A DNA stretch of 9,167 nucleotides, from contig CAZXVU010000084.1 of NCBI GenBank assembly GCA_964644465.1, forward strand, positions 1-9,167, read 5' to 3'. Made by a program: the position numbers and the translations under genes. This stretch comes from CAZXVU01 sp964644465. Lineage in GTDB: Bacteria > Chlamydiota > Chlamydiia > Chlamydiales > SM23-39. Positions within the stretch are counted from its first letter, which is position 1. Each line of letters begins with the position of its first letter. The notes under the pieces were generated by a model. That model was given only the letters and a program-made list of their open reading frames with translations, was not told the origin of the DNA and did not search any database. Positions 1 to 7,511 of this stretch are shown one piece after another.

Positions 1-1039
1 AAGCGATGATGGAACAATCTGCAAGAGCGTCCAGAGTGATGCCTCCTTTGAGGAGAATTCCTTTGCGGGCGCAGGCGCTGATGGCGCTTAAATAGGCCGT
101 TGGAGTGGCGATGATGAGGGCGCAAGGAGAAGCTGCGATGAGGAAAGCGAGGGAGCGATAGATAGAGCCTTCAAAACCAAGATAGGTCATGGAAAAGAGG
201 AGAGGAAGAAGGATGGCGAAGGCAAAGGTGAGAAAAATGATTGTCGTTGCATAGTGTTTGCCAAAACGGTCCAGCCAGCGCTGCAGCCGCGGTTTGGCTT
301 CTTGTGCTTGCGTGATGAGCTGGATGATGCGGGCCAGGGTTGAATCGGAACTTGTCCGGTTGACTTCGATGACGAGGGCGGATTCGAGATTCCGCGCTCC
401 AGCAGGAATGGGATCCCCAATGGTTTTGGGAACAGGAACGCTTTCGCCCGTCAGGTGGACGAGATTGACCGAGGAAGTTCCGTCGAGCACTTTTCCGTCG
501 AGAGGGACGATTTCCCCATTCTTCACGAGGACTTTTTCTCCAATGGCAATTTCTCGGACAGATTTTTCATAAAGAATGCCATCTGCAGCGACAATATGGG
601 CAAACTTAGGGGCAAGATTGTTCAAGTTATGAAGCGCGCTGAGGGCTTTTTTGGAAACGGCATCTTCCATTCCATGAGACAGCTCAAAAAGAACAAGAAG
701 AAGGGCTCCTTCGAGGCCGCTATTGATCGATACAGCGACGAAAGCGGCCAGAGTCATAAGGACGTCGATGTTAATTTCGAGATTTTTTAAATCGTTGATG
801 GAGGCGATGAGCGCAGGGATGCCAGATAAAAAGTAGACGAGGGATAGGCAAAGATAAGAAAGGGGCTGGTTGACGAATGAAAAACTGAAAGCCAGCGCAA
901 GAAGAAAAGCTGCGCTGCCAGCGCTTCTTAAAGAGAGATTCTTGCCCCATTTCCGGGATTCAGGAGTGATAAAAGGGCTAATGCTCTCTTCTTGGCCTGA
1001 GGCGAAAAATTCATCGAAGAGATACGGCTCGGTTTTCAT
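1..1039 (-). CDS. Metal-translocating P1B-type ATPase (N-terminal 346 residues, 3' end beyond the window)
   Basis: I translated the minus strand from the ATG at 1039. It stays open to the window edge, giving 346 residues of an inner-membrane cation pump. Visible parts, in order: a short hydrophilic N-terminus with no CxxC/HMA metal-binding domain; hydrophobic segments near residues 40-55, 61-80, 92-104 and 108-120; the actuator domain with TGES at 197-200; then two further membrane segments near 264-285 and 296-320 containing the ion-site motif SPC at 304-306. The phosphorylation motif DKTGT and the ATP-binding domain lie beyond the edge. SPC in place of CPC, plus the absence of an HMA domain, is what I know of the P1B-4 (Co/Fe/Zn) subgroup; chlamydial homologues have been called zntA (CT727). 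The start overlaps the preceding gene's stop as ATGA, with no clear Shine-Dalgarno, so translation is probably coupled. Family sure; metal specificity inferred. Confidence 0.93.
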   Translation of the reverse strand, partial: MKTEPYLFDEFFASGQEESISPFITPESRKWGKNLSLRSAGSAAFLLALAFSFSFVNQPLSYLCLSLVYFLSGIPALIASINDLKNLEINIDVLMTLAAFVAVSINSGLEGALLLVLFELSHGMEDAVSKKALSALHNLNNLAPKFAHIVAADGILYEKSVREIAIGEKVLVKNGEIVPLDGKVLDGTSSVNLVHLTGESVPVPKTIGDPIPAGARNLESALVIEVNRTSSDSTLARIIQLITQAQEAKPRLQRWLDRFGKHYATTIIFLTFAFAILLPLLFSMTYLGFEGSIYRSLAFLIAASPCALIIATPTAYLSAISACARKGILLKGGITLDALADCSIIA

Positions 1040-1794
1040 CTAGGGAACGCTATTTGTCCGACAAAGTATGCGACTCCTGCAGCCAAAGCGGCGACTGCAA
1101 GATTCCAGATAATGGCTGGAAGAGGGCGGTTTTTCTGAAGTTGGGCAGTAGTTCCTGCTGAAAGTGCAATGATGAGGGCTGCGCAAACGCCAGCGCCCCA
1201 AAAGGGGAGAAAAAAGAGTCCGAAAGAGACAATCAGAGCAGAACCGACGACCCCAATAAAAGCTCCGGCGGCTTGCTTGAGGGGATGTTCAAAAGTTTCA
1301 AGTCCGAGACCTAGTTCTTCTTGCAGCATGACCTGTAAGAGGCGATTGTCGTCGGCCATTAATACCTCGATCGCTTCATCCAAGAGTTTTCCTGAAAATC
1401 CTTTCGCCGCATAAAGGGCTCTGAGCTCTTCTTTTTCTTGGGGGCGATGGTGTTGGATTTCCCACCGCTCTTCTTCGATCACTCTGTGAAGGCGCTCGAG
1501 GCGGGACCATCCTAAAATCGCGCTTCGGCCCACTTTCCAAACGACGAAACCCGTTGTAAAAACGACCAAAATCCATTGGATTTGTGCCTGAGGAAAACGA
1601 ATTTCTGTGAAAATCGTCCAAAAAACGAGGAGGAGAAATGCGGTTTCTTTGGCAGCGTCGGCGGCAGCGCTGTAATGGCCAGGCAATTCGGTGCCATGGA
1701 TTTCAGAAGAAGCGGCTCTTCCTTTGAGACGCGCTTCAATGACGTGCTCAAGAGCTTCTTTTCCTTTAAAATGTTGTGGAATTTCTTGTTTCAT
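1036..1794 (-). CDS. VIT/CCC1-like integral membrane protein (probable Fe/Mn handling)
   Basis: A 252-residue membrane protein. The central cytosolic part (about residues 95-170) has the helical pattern of the VIT1/CCC1 metal-binding domain: an ERWEI-type helix, then EELRALYAAKGF, then QEELGLGLE, then a proline and a hydrophobic hairpin. C-terminal membrane segments fall near 174-198, 200-215 and 227-248, and N-terminal ones near 51-64 and 73-90. The usual first-helix DG-containing motif of the family is not evident, so the N-terminus is divergent. Known VIT/CCC1 proteins move Fe2+ or Mn2+ out of the cytosol; transport here is inferred. Two in-frame ATGs lie at 1797 and 1794. GGAAG at 1803-1799 is better spaced for the second, which I chose; either overlaps the TGA of the upstream peptidase. 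A longer reading frame reaches 1902 but lies wholly inside that peptidase. In C. trachomatis a small membrane protein (CT728) occupies this position between the ATPase and serS. Confidence 0.8.
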   Translation of the reverse strand: MKQEIPQHFKGKEALEHVIEARLKGRAASSEIHGTELPGHYSAAADAAKETAFLLLVFWTIFTEIRFPQAQIQWILVVFTTGFVVWKVGRSAILGWSRLERLHRVIEEERWEIQHHRPQEKEELRALYAAKGFSGKLLDEAIEVLMADDNRLLQVMLQEELGLGLETFEHPLKQAAGAFIGVVGSALIVSFGLFFLPFWGAGVCAALIIALSAGTTAQLQKNRPLPAIIWNLAVAALAAGVAYFVGQIAFPR

Positions 1795-3080
1795 CATTCT
1801 TCCACGTGGATCAAACGTTCTTGGAGTGCAGCTTGCATGAGATTGCAAAAAGAGAGTTGATCTTGCGCCGCTATGACTTCGCGAGTGGAGTGCATGGCCC
1901 ATCCAGGAATGCCCAGATCGACAGTGGGGATGCTGAGATTTGCAGCCATGAACGATCCTACAGTGCTCCCAGAGGAAATATCAGATCGCGATGCGTATTT
2001 CTGCAATGGGATTTTATGTTTTTCTGCCAAGCGGACAATCGGTGCGCTGCTTGCGCTGCTGGTCGCATATTTTTGACCGGCATTGAATTTCAAGATCACG
2101 CCTTTTCCGAGATAAGGGGCGTTTTGGGGATCGTATTTGTCGGCGTAATTAGGATGGAAGCCATGGGCTAAATCGCCTGAAATGCAAATCGATCGGCTTT
2201 TCAACCGGTAGTAATCTTCGCGGTCGATTTTAAACTGTGTGCAGATCCGCTTCAAGATTTGGCTCGCAAAGAAGGAGTTTGCCCCAACGTAGCTTGTTGA
2301 GCCGATCTCTTCATGATCCCAGAAAATCGCCATTTGGAGAGTATCGGATTGCGGAGAAGAATTGACCAAACCATGGAGGCAAGCATAGGCTGAGGTCAGA
2401 TTGTCCAAACGATAGGAGGCGATCAGTTCATCTTCAAAACCCAGAAATGCGGCTTTATCTGTTGGCACAAGGAATAGATCAAAGCCCAAAAGTTTGTCGA
2501 AATGGTGATGTTTGCGGAGCCAATCTTCCAGGTTTTGTTCTTTCGAGCGGAGGCTATAAATCGCTTTCAGATGATCCTGCTTATTGACGAGGATCCCTTT
2601 TTCGTTGATGGAGCGGTCTAGATGGATGGCCAATTGGGGAATGATGACAGGATTGTCGTCGAGATAGACGATTTGCGATTGGCAATGGCCGTGATCAGTG
2701 AGGATAGTGATGCGTCCAGCGATGGCAAGGTCCCGGTCGAGCCAGGAATGAAGGAGCGGCCCTCCATACACTTCCGTTCCGAATTGTCCAATTCCGTGAG
2801 AAGAAAGCTCGGGCTGCGGCTTGATTTTCAAAGCCGGGCTATCGAGATGGCTCGCGAGAATAACCGCTGAATCTGGATTTTTTTTTGGCACTCGGAAGGC
2901 TGCGATGAGCCCATCTTCCCGCATGACGAAATATCCCTTCCCGAGCTCAAGCTTCCAACGCTCCTGCTCAGTGAGTGGAGAGAAATCAGCCTCAGCCAGA
3001 CGGTTTGCGATTTCCCGCGCGGCATGATACGCCGTGGGAGAACGGTCGAGAAAACGGACAAAATTTTCCAAAATTTGCAT
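1794..3080 (-). CDS. apeB: M18 family aspartyl aminopeptidase
   Basis: A 428-residue cytosolic metallopeptidase, full length for the family (about 425-480), which removes N-terminal Asp or Glu from peptides using a dinuclear zinc centre. The expected metal and catalytic positions are all visible: SHLDSP (His78, Asp80), DNLTSAY (bridging Asp226), DHEEIGS (catalytic Glu257, ligand Glu258), SGDLAHG (Asp303) followed by HPN at 309-311, and the C-terminal AMHSTRE (His397). The start ATG sits 9 bp beyond the serS stop; a TAAGG sequence overlapping that stop serves as ribosome-binding site. The stop codon overlaps the start of the VIT-like gene. It therefore sits inside the serS operon, where the C. 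trachomatis order I remember has no such gene between CT728 and serS, suggesting insertion here or loss there. Likely role is peptide salvage. Family assignment is secure; the gene symbol follows Pseudomonas usage. Confidence 0.94.
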   Translation of the reverse strand: MQILENFVRFLDRSPTAYHAAREIANRLAEADFSPLTEQERWKLELGKGYFVMREDGLIAAFRVPKKNPDSAVILASHLDSPALKIKPQPELSSHGIGQFGTEVYGGPLLHSWLDRDLAIAGRITILTDHGHCQSQIVYLDDNPVIIPQLAIHLDRSINEKGILVNKQDHLKAIYSLRSKEQNLEDWLRKHHHFDKLLGFDLFLVPTDKAAFLGFEDELIASYRLDNLTSAYACLHGLVNSSPQSDTLQMAIFWDHEEIGSTSYVGANSFFASQILKRICTQFKIDREDYYRLKSRSICISGDLAHGFHPNYADKYDPQNAPYLGKGVILKFNAGQKYATSSASSAPIVRLAEKHKIPLQKYASRSDISSGSTVGSFMAANLSIPTVDLGIPGWAMHSTREVIAAQDQLSFCNLMQAALQERLIHVEE

Positions 3081-3089
3081 CTGAAAGCC

Positions 3090-4370
3090 TTACTTCGGTT
3101 TGATGCGCACAATCTCTTCTTCTAAATACTTGTGGAGGACTTTTGGCACAAGGATGGAACCATCTTCCTGCTGATTATTTTCTAAAAGGGCGACCATCAA
3201 GCGAGATGTTGCTACGCCAGATCCATTGAGCGTATGGACGAATTGAGGCTTTTCGTTTTTATGCCGGTACCGGATCTGGGATCTTCTCGCTTGGAAATCG
3301 GTGCAGTTGGAGACGGAGGAGACTTCGTAATAGCGGTTTTGGCCGGGCAGCCATACTTCGATATCGATCGTTTTCGCGGCGGCAAATGACATATCTCCTG
3401 TTGTGAGGAGCATGTTCCTGTAATGCATTTCAAGGCCTTGCAATACTTCCTCAGCAGAGGCAAGCATCTCTTCATAAACGCGTGAGCTATCTTCAGGCTT
3501 CGCAAAGCAGAAGAGCTCCACTTTGTTGAATTGATGCATCCGGATCAGCCCTCTTTCTTGAGAGCCTGCTGCGCCCGCCTCGCGGCGGAAACAGGGGGTG
3601 TAAGCCGTGTATTTCAAGGGGAGCTGCTCTTCCTCGAAGATTTCATCGGAGTGCATTCCATTGAGAGGAACTTCAGAAGTGGGGATGAGGAATAGGCGGT
3701 AATCTTCATCGCTGATTTTGAATTGCTGTCCTTCGAATTTAGGAAGCTGTCCAGAACCGTACATGATTTCCGGGCGAACCAATAGAGGAGGCATCACTTG
3801 AATGAATCCATTCTTGCGATGGATATCGAGCATATAATTCAAAAGAGCCCATTCGAGCCGCGCGCCCAGGCCCTTATAGAGGGGCCATCCGGAACCGGAG
3901 ATTTTTGCAGCACGGGCAAAATCAAAAAGGTGGAGCTTTTCGTTCAATTCAACGTGATTTTTAAAGGGGAAGGAAAACGTTCTTCTTTCGCCCCATTCTT
4001 TGACGCATACATTATCTTTCGGACTGGGTGAGATGGGGATATCGTCCATCGGCAAATTTGGAAGAACGGAAAGAGCATATTTAAGCTCTTCTTCAATTTT
4101 GGAGACTTCCTGGTCCCGGACAGCGATGGTATCGCTCAATGTGCTCAAGTCTCTCATATAGGGGGAGACGTCTTCCCCTTTTTGTTTCTTGAGCCCGATC
4201 TCCTTGGAGGAGTTGTTCCTCTTTGACTTCAGCTCTTCCACCTCAGTTTTTAGAGCGCGGATTCTTTCATCCAGCTCCATCACATGGGAGATGTTTGCTT
4301 CGGGAACCTTGTTTTTCAGCTTAATTTCAAAGGTCTTAGGGTCTTTGCGTAATTCTTTAATGTCCAACAT
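3090..4370 (-). CDS. serS: Serine--tRNA ligase
   Basis: A 426-residue class II aminoacyl-tRNA synthetase that charges tRNA-Ser (and tRNA-Sec where present) with serine. The N-terminal 110 residues form the typical long antiparallel coiled-coil arm that grips the tRNA variable arm (heptad-rich Glu/Lys/Leu at about 27-100, with SKRNNSSKEIG at 49-59). The catalytic core follows: motif 1 around 165-190, the serine-binding TSE at 231-233, motif 2 starting FRREAGAAG at 261 and running through RMHQFNKVE, and motif 3 GSGVATSRLMVA at 383-394. Length is normal for the bacterial enzyme. ATG at 4370 has AGAGGA at 4380-4375 and a good promoter upstream, so this is the first gene of the minus-strand operon serS, apeB, VIT-like, P-type ATPase. 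Nothing is missing or broken. Confidence 0.98.
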   Translation of the reverse strand: MLDIKELRKDPKTFEIKLKNKVPEANISHVMELDERIRALKTEVEELKSKRNNSSKEIGLKKQKGEDVSPYMRDLSTLSDTIAVRDQEVSKIEEELKYALSVLPNLPMDDIPISPSPKDNVCVKEWGERRTFSFPFKNHVELNEKLHLFDFARAAKISGSGWPLYKGLGARLEWALLNYMLDIHRKNGFIQVMPPLLVRPEIMYGSGQLPKFEGQQFKISDEDYRLFLIPTSEVPLNGMHSDEIFEEEQLPLKYTAYTPCFRREAGAAGSQERGLIRMHQFNKVELFCFAKPEDSSRVYEEMLASAEEVLQGLEMHYRNMLLTTGDMSFAAAKTIDIEVWLPGQNRYYEVSSVSNCTDFQARRSQIRYRHKNEKPQFVHTLNGSGVATSRLMVALLENNQQEDGSILVPKVLHKYLEEEIVRIKPK

Positions 4371-4393
4371 AAAATCCTCTAAAAGAATTATCG

Positions 4394-4423
4394 AATATAT
4401 GTTCGTTCCCCCCTAAAAGTCAA
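4394..4423 (-). promoter_or_regulatory. Sigma70-like promoter for the serS operon
   Basis: On the minus strand, TTGACT (4423-4418) and TATATT (4399-4394) are separated by 18 bp, close to the bacterial housekeeping consensus. The predicted start of transcription near 4387 leaves a leader of about 17 nt with AGAGGA just before the serS ATG. No other promoter of similar quality was seen before the downstream genes, so it may drive all four. A run of six G on the minus strand lies in the spacer. Confidence 0.65.
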
Positions 4424-4468
4424 AGCTTAAAGGAATCTCTCTTTTCTCTGAAAAAGGAGGATTTCCCC

Positions 4469-4498
4469 TTGAATTGGTTCTTTTGCCTATGTTATCAT
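4469..4498 (+). promoter_or_regulatory. Sigma70-like promoter for the UPF0158/AT-hook gene
   Basis: TTGAAT (4469-4474) and TATCAT (4493-4498) with an 18-bp spacer lie about 30 bp before the ATG at 4528; AAGG at 4517-4520 is the ribosome-binding site. It is oriented away from the serS promoter, with roughly 45 bp between the two -35 elements, so the two units are divergently transcribed. The elements fit moderately well; no transcript evidence is available. Confidence 0.5.
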
Positions 4499-4527
4499 CT
4501 GTAAAGCAAAGATTATAAGGCTCTCGC

Positions 4528-5661
4528 ATGAAGTATCCTCAAGCAAAAAACCCCCTGATTTTACGCTACCATCGGCTTATGGACGCCTTCGCCAAGTCGG
4601 ACGATGAACGGGATTTCTACCTCGACAAGGTAGAGGGTTTCCTTGTTTATGCTGACCTAGATAAAGGAATTGAGGAGCTGGAGACCCTTGAAAAAGAGCT
4701 GATCGATAACCCAGACCGCTATTGCCTTCTCCCTAAAATGACCTTTTATGAGGTCAAAAAATTCATGGAAGGGTTTGTCCACGAAAAAGTTTACGATATC
4801 GACACTAAAGAAAAGCTCCTCGACCTCATCTCGGCCAAAGAAGCCCGTGAAAACTTTCTTGAATTTATCTACGACCATCTTACCGAGCTGGAAAAATGGC
4901 AGCTCTATTATCAGGAACGTTCCCGCATCCGGATCATCGAGTGGCTCCGCCAATACAATATTCAATTTGTTTTTGAAGAAGATTTGGACCTGCCGAAGAG
5001 CGCCGTCGAAAAACTGAAGCGCTCCCTATTTGAAGTGAAAGTTCCAAAAGATATCGGCCAATCTCGGGAAATCCTCTCCGCCAAAGCAAAAACATATTAT
5101 TCCAGCGAAGCGCTGAATCCCCGCCCCAAAAGAGGGCGCCCGCCGAAACAAGTGGCCAAAGTGGAAATGGAACCGCAGCTCACTACGGACATCTACACTC
5201 AAGTGCCAGCAGCATGCCGCCTTTTCCTGTACATCCCCGATATTACCTCGGCGTCATCCGTTACCTTCTCCTCCAAATTTGAGACCGAAGAGCATCTCTT
5301 GGCTTCCCTCCGCGGCAGCCCAAGACTTCGCGTCGACGAAAAACTGGAAGCTTTATCTGCCCGTTTGGAATCTCTCCGCCATTTGTCCAACCGCCTTTCC
5401 GGCGCGGAAAAGATGTTCGGCGGCGATAAAATTAAAAAGCCGTTCCAGCCTTTCCTGCATAAGCCGAAATTAGAGGCTAAGGCAGTCGAGCAGATCCAAG
5501 AAGAAAAATCTCCGAAGATGGAATCTGCCATCGGCGGTATCTTGCCGAAGAAACGGGGCAGACCCCGCAAAGAAGAGCGCGCTGATGAATTCATCGGTCA
5601 AAAACGGCGCCGTTTTGCGATCAAGAAAGTCACTGTGATCAAGACGAAAAAAGATAAGTAA
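4528..5661 (+). CDS. UPF0158-family protein with two AT-hook motifs
   Basis: A 377-residue soluble, highly charged protein of unknown function. The first ~200 residues match my recollection of the UPF0158 family, especially chlamydial CT429-type proteins: NPLILRYHRLMDAFAKSDDE at 8-27, the IDTKEKLLDLISAKEAR region (91-107) and the RSRIRIIEWLR helix (131-141). A first AT-hook, core PKRGRPPK, lies at 200-207; a second, KKRGRPRK, at 341-348 near a very basic tail (KRRRFAIKK at 359-367, ending KTKKDK). Between them are a short hydrophobic stretch near 228-240 and a helical Leu/Arg-rich region at 270-292. AT-hooks bind the minor groove of AT-rich DNA in eukaryotic proteins and in a few bacterial regulators, so a DNA-associated role is inferred. 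The start has AAGG 7 bp upstream and begins directly in the conserved part. Family confident; function unknown. Confidence 0.92.
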   Translation: MKYPQAKNPLILRYHRLMDAFAKSDDERDFYLDKVEGFLVYADLDKGIEELETLEKELIDNPDRYCLLPKMTFYEVKKFMEGFVHEKVYDIDTKEKLLDLISAKEARENFLEFIYDHLTELEKWQLYYQERSRIRIIEWLRQYNIQFVFEEDLDLPKSAVEKLKRSLFEVKVPKDIGQSREILSAKAKTYYSSEALNPRPKRGRPPKQVAKVEMEPQLTTDIYTQVPAACRLFLYIPDITSASSVTFSSKFETEEHLLASLRGSPRLRVDEKLEALSARLESLRHLSNRLSGAEKMFGGDKIKKPFQPFLHKPKLEAKAVEQIQEEKSPKMESAIGGILPKKRGRPRKEERADEFIGQKRRRFAIKKVTVIKTKKDK

Positions 5662-5681
5662 TGCATTGCCAGGTGTATACT

Positions 5682-7511
5682 CTAGCGCGATCTGTAATAC
5701 GGGTTGCTCATAGCTAAGAAATACTGTTTTACAGCGTCAATAGCTCCTCTTTTTCCAAGAATGAAATTTTCAAAATATTTCAAAAGGCTCAGTTTTGCGT
5801 AAACAGGGGCCATCGCCGATTCTAACGCGCAATAGACTCCTGCATCTCCTGCAAATTTTTTCCCCTGTGCTCTTAGCTCCTCATTCATTTTTCTCACCAC
5901 TTCAAGACTCTCTTTGGCTGCGTCTTCAAATCTTGCCAGAGCATCCGGATCGCCAGCGAAACGGCCTGTCACGCAAAAATGGACTGCATCGCCGCGCAAT
6001 GTATTGAGAGTGAATTTACGGAGATGCATTTGATGGGCGAATTCATACGACGCTCCTTCATCCAAGTTGAGTTTTTCCCGGTCCACTTGGAAGGCAACGA
6101 CATTGAGGTCGGGATCTCCTAAGAGCTTGAGGCCATTACAGCCCCGTATTTTTTGTGCCAGTCCAAGAGTTGTATAACGGATCGCTTCTGCAATTTTCCG
6201 ATACCCGCTTTTACCAATTGCCAACATGGCGAGGAATGCATGCAAAGCGGGGACGCACGACTGGCTGCCTGCATTCTTTAAAGTACCATAAATCCCTCCC
6301 TCCCAATCGGGGAGAGAAAATGTGGAATAAAAAATCGGATTTTCACCAAACAGATCTTTTGCAACAACAACGGAAGAGCCTTTAGGAGCCCATCCATTTT
6401 TATGTGTATCTGCAGATACACTAGTGACTCCTTGCATGGCCAAAAATTGTGCATCGTAGCCGGGCAGGCAATTGATCTCAAAAGCGCCAAGACAGCAATC
6501 GACGTGGAAACCGATTTTCTTTTTCAATGCGATATGTCCGATCTCGCGAATAGGATCGATTTTCCCTTTTGGATAAGAAGGGGCGGAGGCGAAAATAGCC
6601 ACTACCTTATCTCCATGATCGGAGATCGCGTCGAGCAATTCCATCGTATCCATTTGGCCGTTTTCGTGGGTGTCGACAAGTACGACTTTCACATCGTAGG
6701 CTAGCTCTGCCTTGAGAAGAGCTGCATGGATCGATCTAGGAGCAATAATCACGCTTTCTCCGAGACCGTGCCCTTTTACGCAGCGGCCCCAATTCCTGTA
6801 GGCTAAGGCCGCGGTCATCAAGCTCTCGGAACCGCCTGAGGTGACGAAGCCCATCACTTCATCGCTTTTCCCTCCAAAACTTTTTGCGACCATCTGCACA
6901 ACTTGATATTCCAAAAAAGAACCAATGGTAAATTCATCTAAATGGAGAGAATTCCAAAGATAAGACCGGCGGAAAGAAAATGTGAAAATTTCTTCCAACT
7001 GTTGAGCAAGTTGTCCCAAATTATCGATCTTTTGAACTGCAATTACTTCAGCGGAAGGAGGAATTGCCGTTTCGGCGTCGAGGCTTTTAGAATAGATAGT
7101 CCCTGAAAAATGGGCTCCCTTCAATGCATCCATCGTCTTTTGGGTATAACCAAGAACGAGATTTTTTAAAGATTGGAGATCCATTCCATGGTTGGGAATT
7201 TCCCGAATGGGTGGACCGAACACTTTCCATTTCTCGATCATCTTTCTCTGGAACTCTTCACGCCTTTGCCGCATTTCCTCTACATATTTTTTTCGGATCT
7301 GCGGAATTTTGAGGGCCCAATCAGATAGTTTCGGAGTCTTTTGCCGGAGTTTGATGATTGTTGCAATGGCAAGGGCTGTAGTTGCCATGAGGGTCAAAGG
7401 ACTATAGCCTCTGAAACGATCGTTGACGCTTCTTACAGCACGATTAAAAAGTGCAGGAACATATTGGGCCAATTGCCCATTACTCAAAAGATCTAGAACT
7501 CCCCAAGACAT
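5682..7511 (-). CDS. Sphingosine-1-phosphate lyase homologue (group II PLP decarboxylase family), membrane-anchored
   Basis: 609 residues resembling eukaryotic S1P lyase (SGPL1/Dpl1), which cleaves phosphorylated sphingoid bases to a fatty aldehyde and phosphoethanolamine. Landmarks in order: one hydrophobic segment at about 37-54; a basic, helical linker at 55-97; HFSGTIYS at 134-141; WNSLHLDEF at 186-194; VTSGGSESLMTAALAYR at 223-239; HVDCCLGAF at 336-344; VSADTHKNGWAPKGSS at 365-380 with the PLP-binding Lys371; DWEGGIYG at 402-409; and HFCVT at 511-515. Glutamate decarboxylases share the fold, but the THK..APKGSS block, the anchor and the linker are of the S1P lyase type. Oddities: the usual HKYGY reads HKNGW, and the GSRPGG expected after the GGIY block reads GSQSCV (414-419). 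It stands alone, next to no sphingolipid genes, with GAGGGG before the ATG. Legionella pneumophila carries a secreted S1P lyase (LegS2). Substrate and host role are inferred. Confidence 0.88.
   Translation of the reverse strand: MSWGVLDLLSNGQLAQYVPALFNRAVRSVNDRFRGYSPLTLMATTALAIATIIKLRQKTPKLSDWALKIPQIRKKYVEEMRQRREEFQRKMIEKWKVFGPPIREIPNHGMDLQSLKNLVLGYTQKTMDALKGAHFSGTIYSKSLDAETAIPPSAEVIAVQKIDNLGQLAQQLEEIFTFSFRRSYLWNSLHLDEFTIGSFLEYQVVQMVAKSFGGKSDEVMGFVTSGGSESLMTAALAYRNWGRCVKGHGLGESVIIAPRSIHAALLKAELAYDVKVVLVDTHENGQMDTMELLDAISDHGDKVVAIFASAPSYPKGKIDPIREIGHIALKKKIGFHVDCCLGAFEINCLPGYDAQFLAMQGVTSVSADTHKNGWAPKGSSVVVAKDLFGENPIFYSTFSLPDWEGGIYGTLKNAGSQSCVPALHAFLAMLAIGKSGYRKIAEAIRYTTLGLAQKIRGCNGLKLLGDPDLNVVAFQVDREKLNLDEGASYEFAHQMHLRKFTLNTLRGDAVHFCVTGRFAGDPDALARFEDAAKESLEVVRKMNEELRAQGKKFAGDAGVYCALESAMAPVYAKLSLLKYFENFILGKRGAIDAVKQYFLAMSNPYYRSR

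Noticed and set aside
258..790. Two plus-strand open frames of about 100 residues
   Set aside because: They lie antisense to the clear P1B ATPase and show no recognisable motif or ribosome-binding site.
1795..1902. Upstream extension of the VIT-like frame to an ATG at 1902
   Set aside because: The extra 36 residues lie entirely within the aminopeptidase coding end, do not look like the family, and a ribosome-binding site precedes the ATG at 1794.
5682..7511. Glutamate or aromatic amino acid decarboxylase
   Set aside because: The fold is shared, but the membrane anchor, the basic linker and the THK..APKGSS, HVDCCLGAF and DWEGGIYG blocks fit S1P lyase better.
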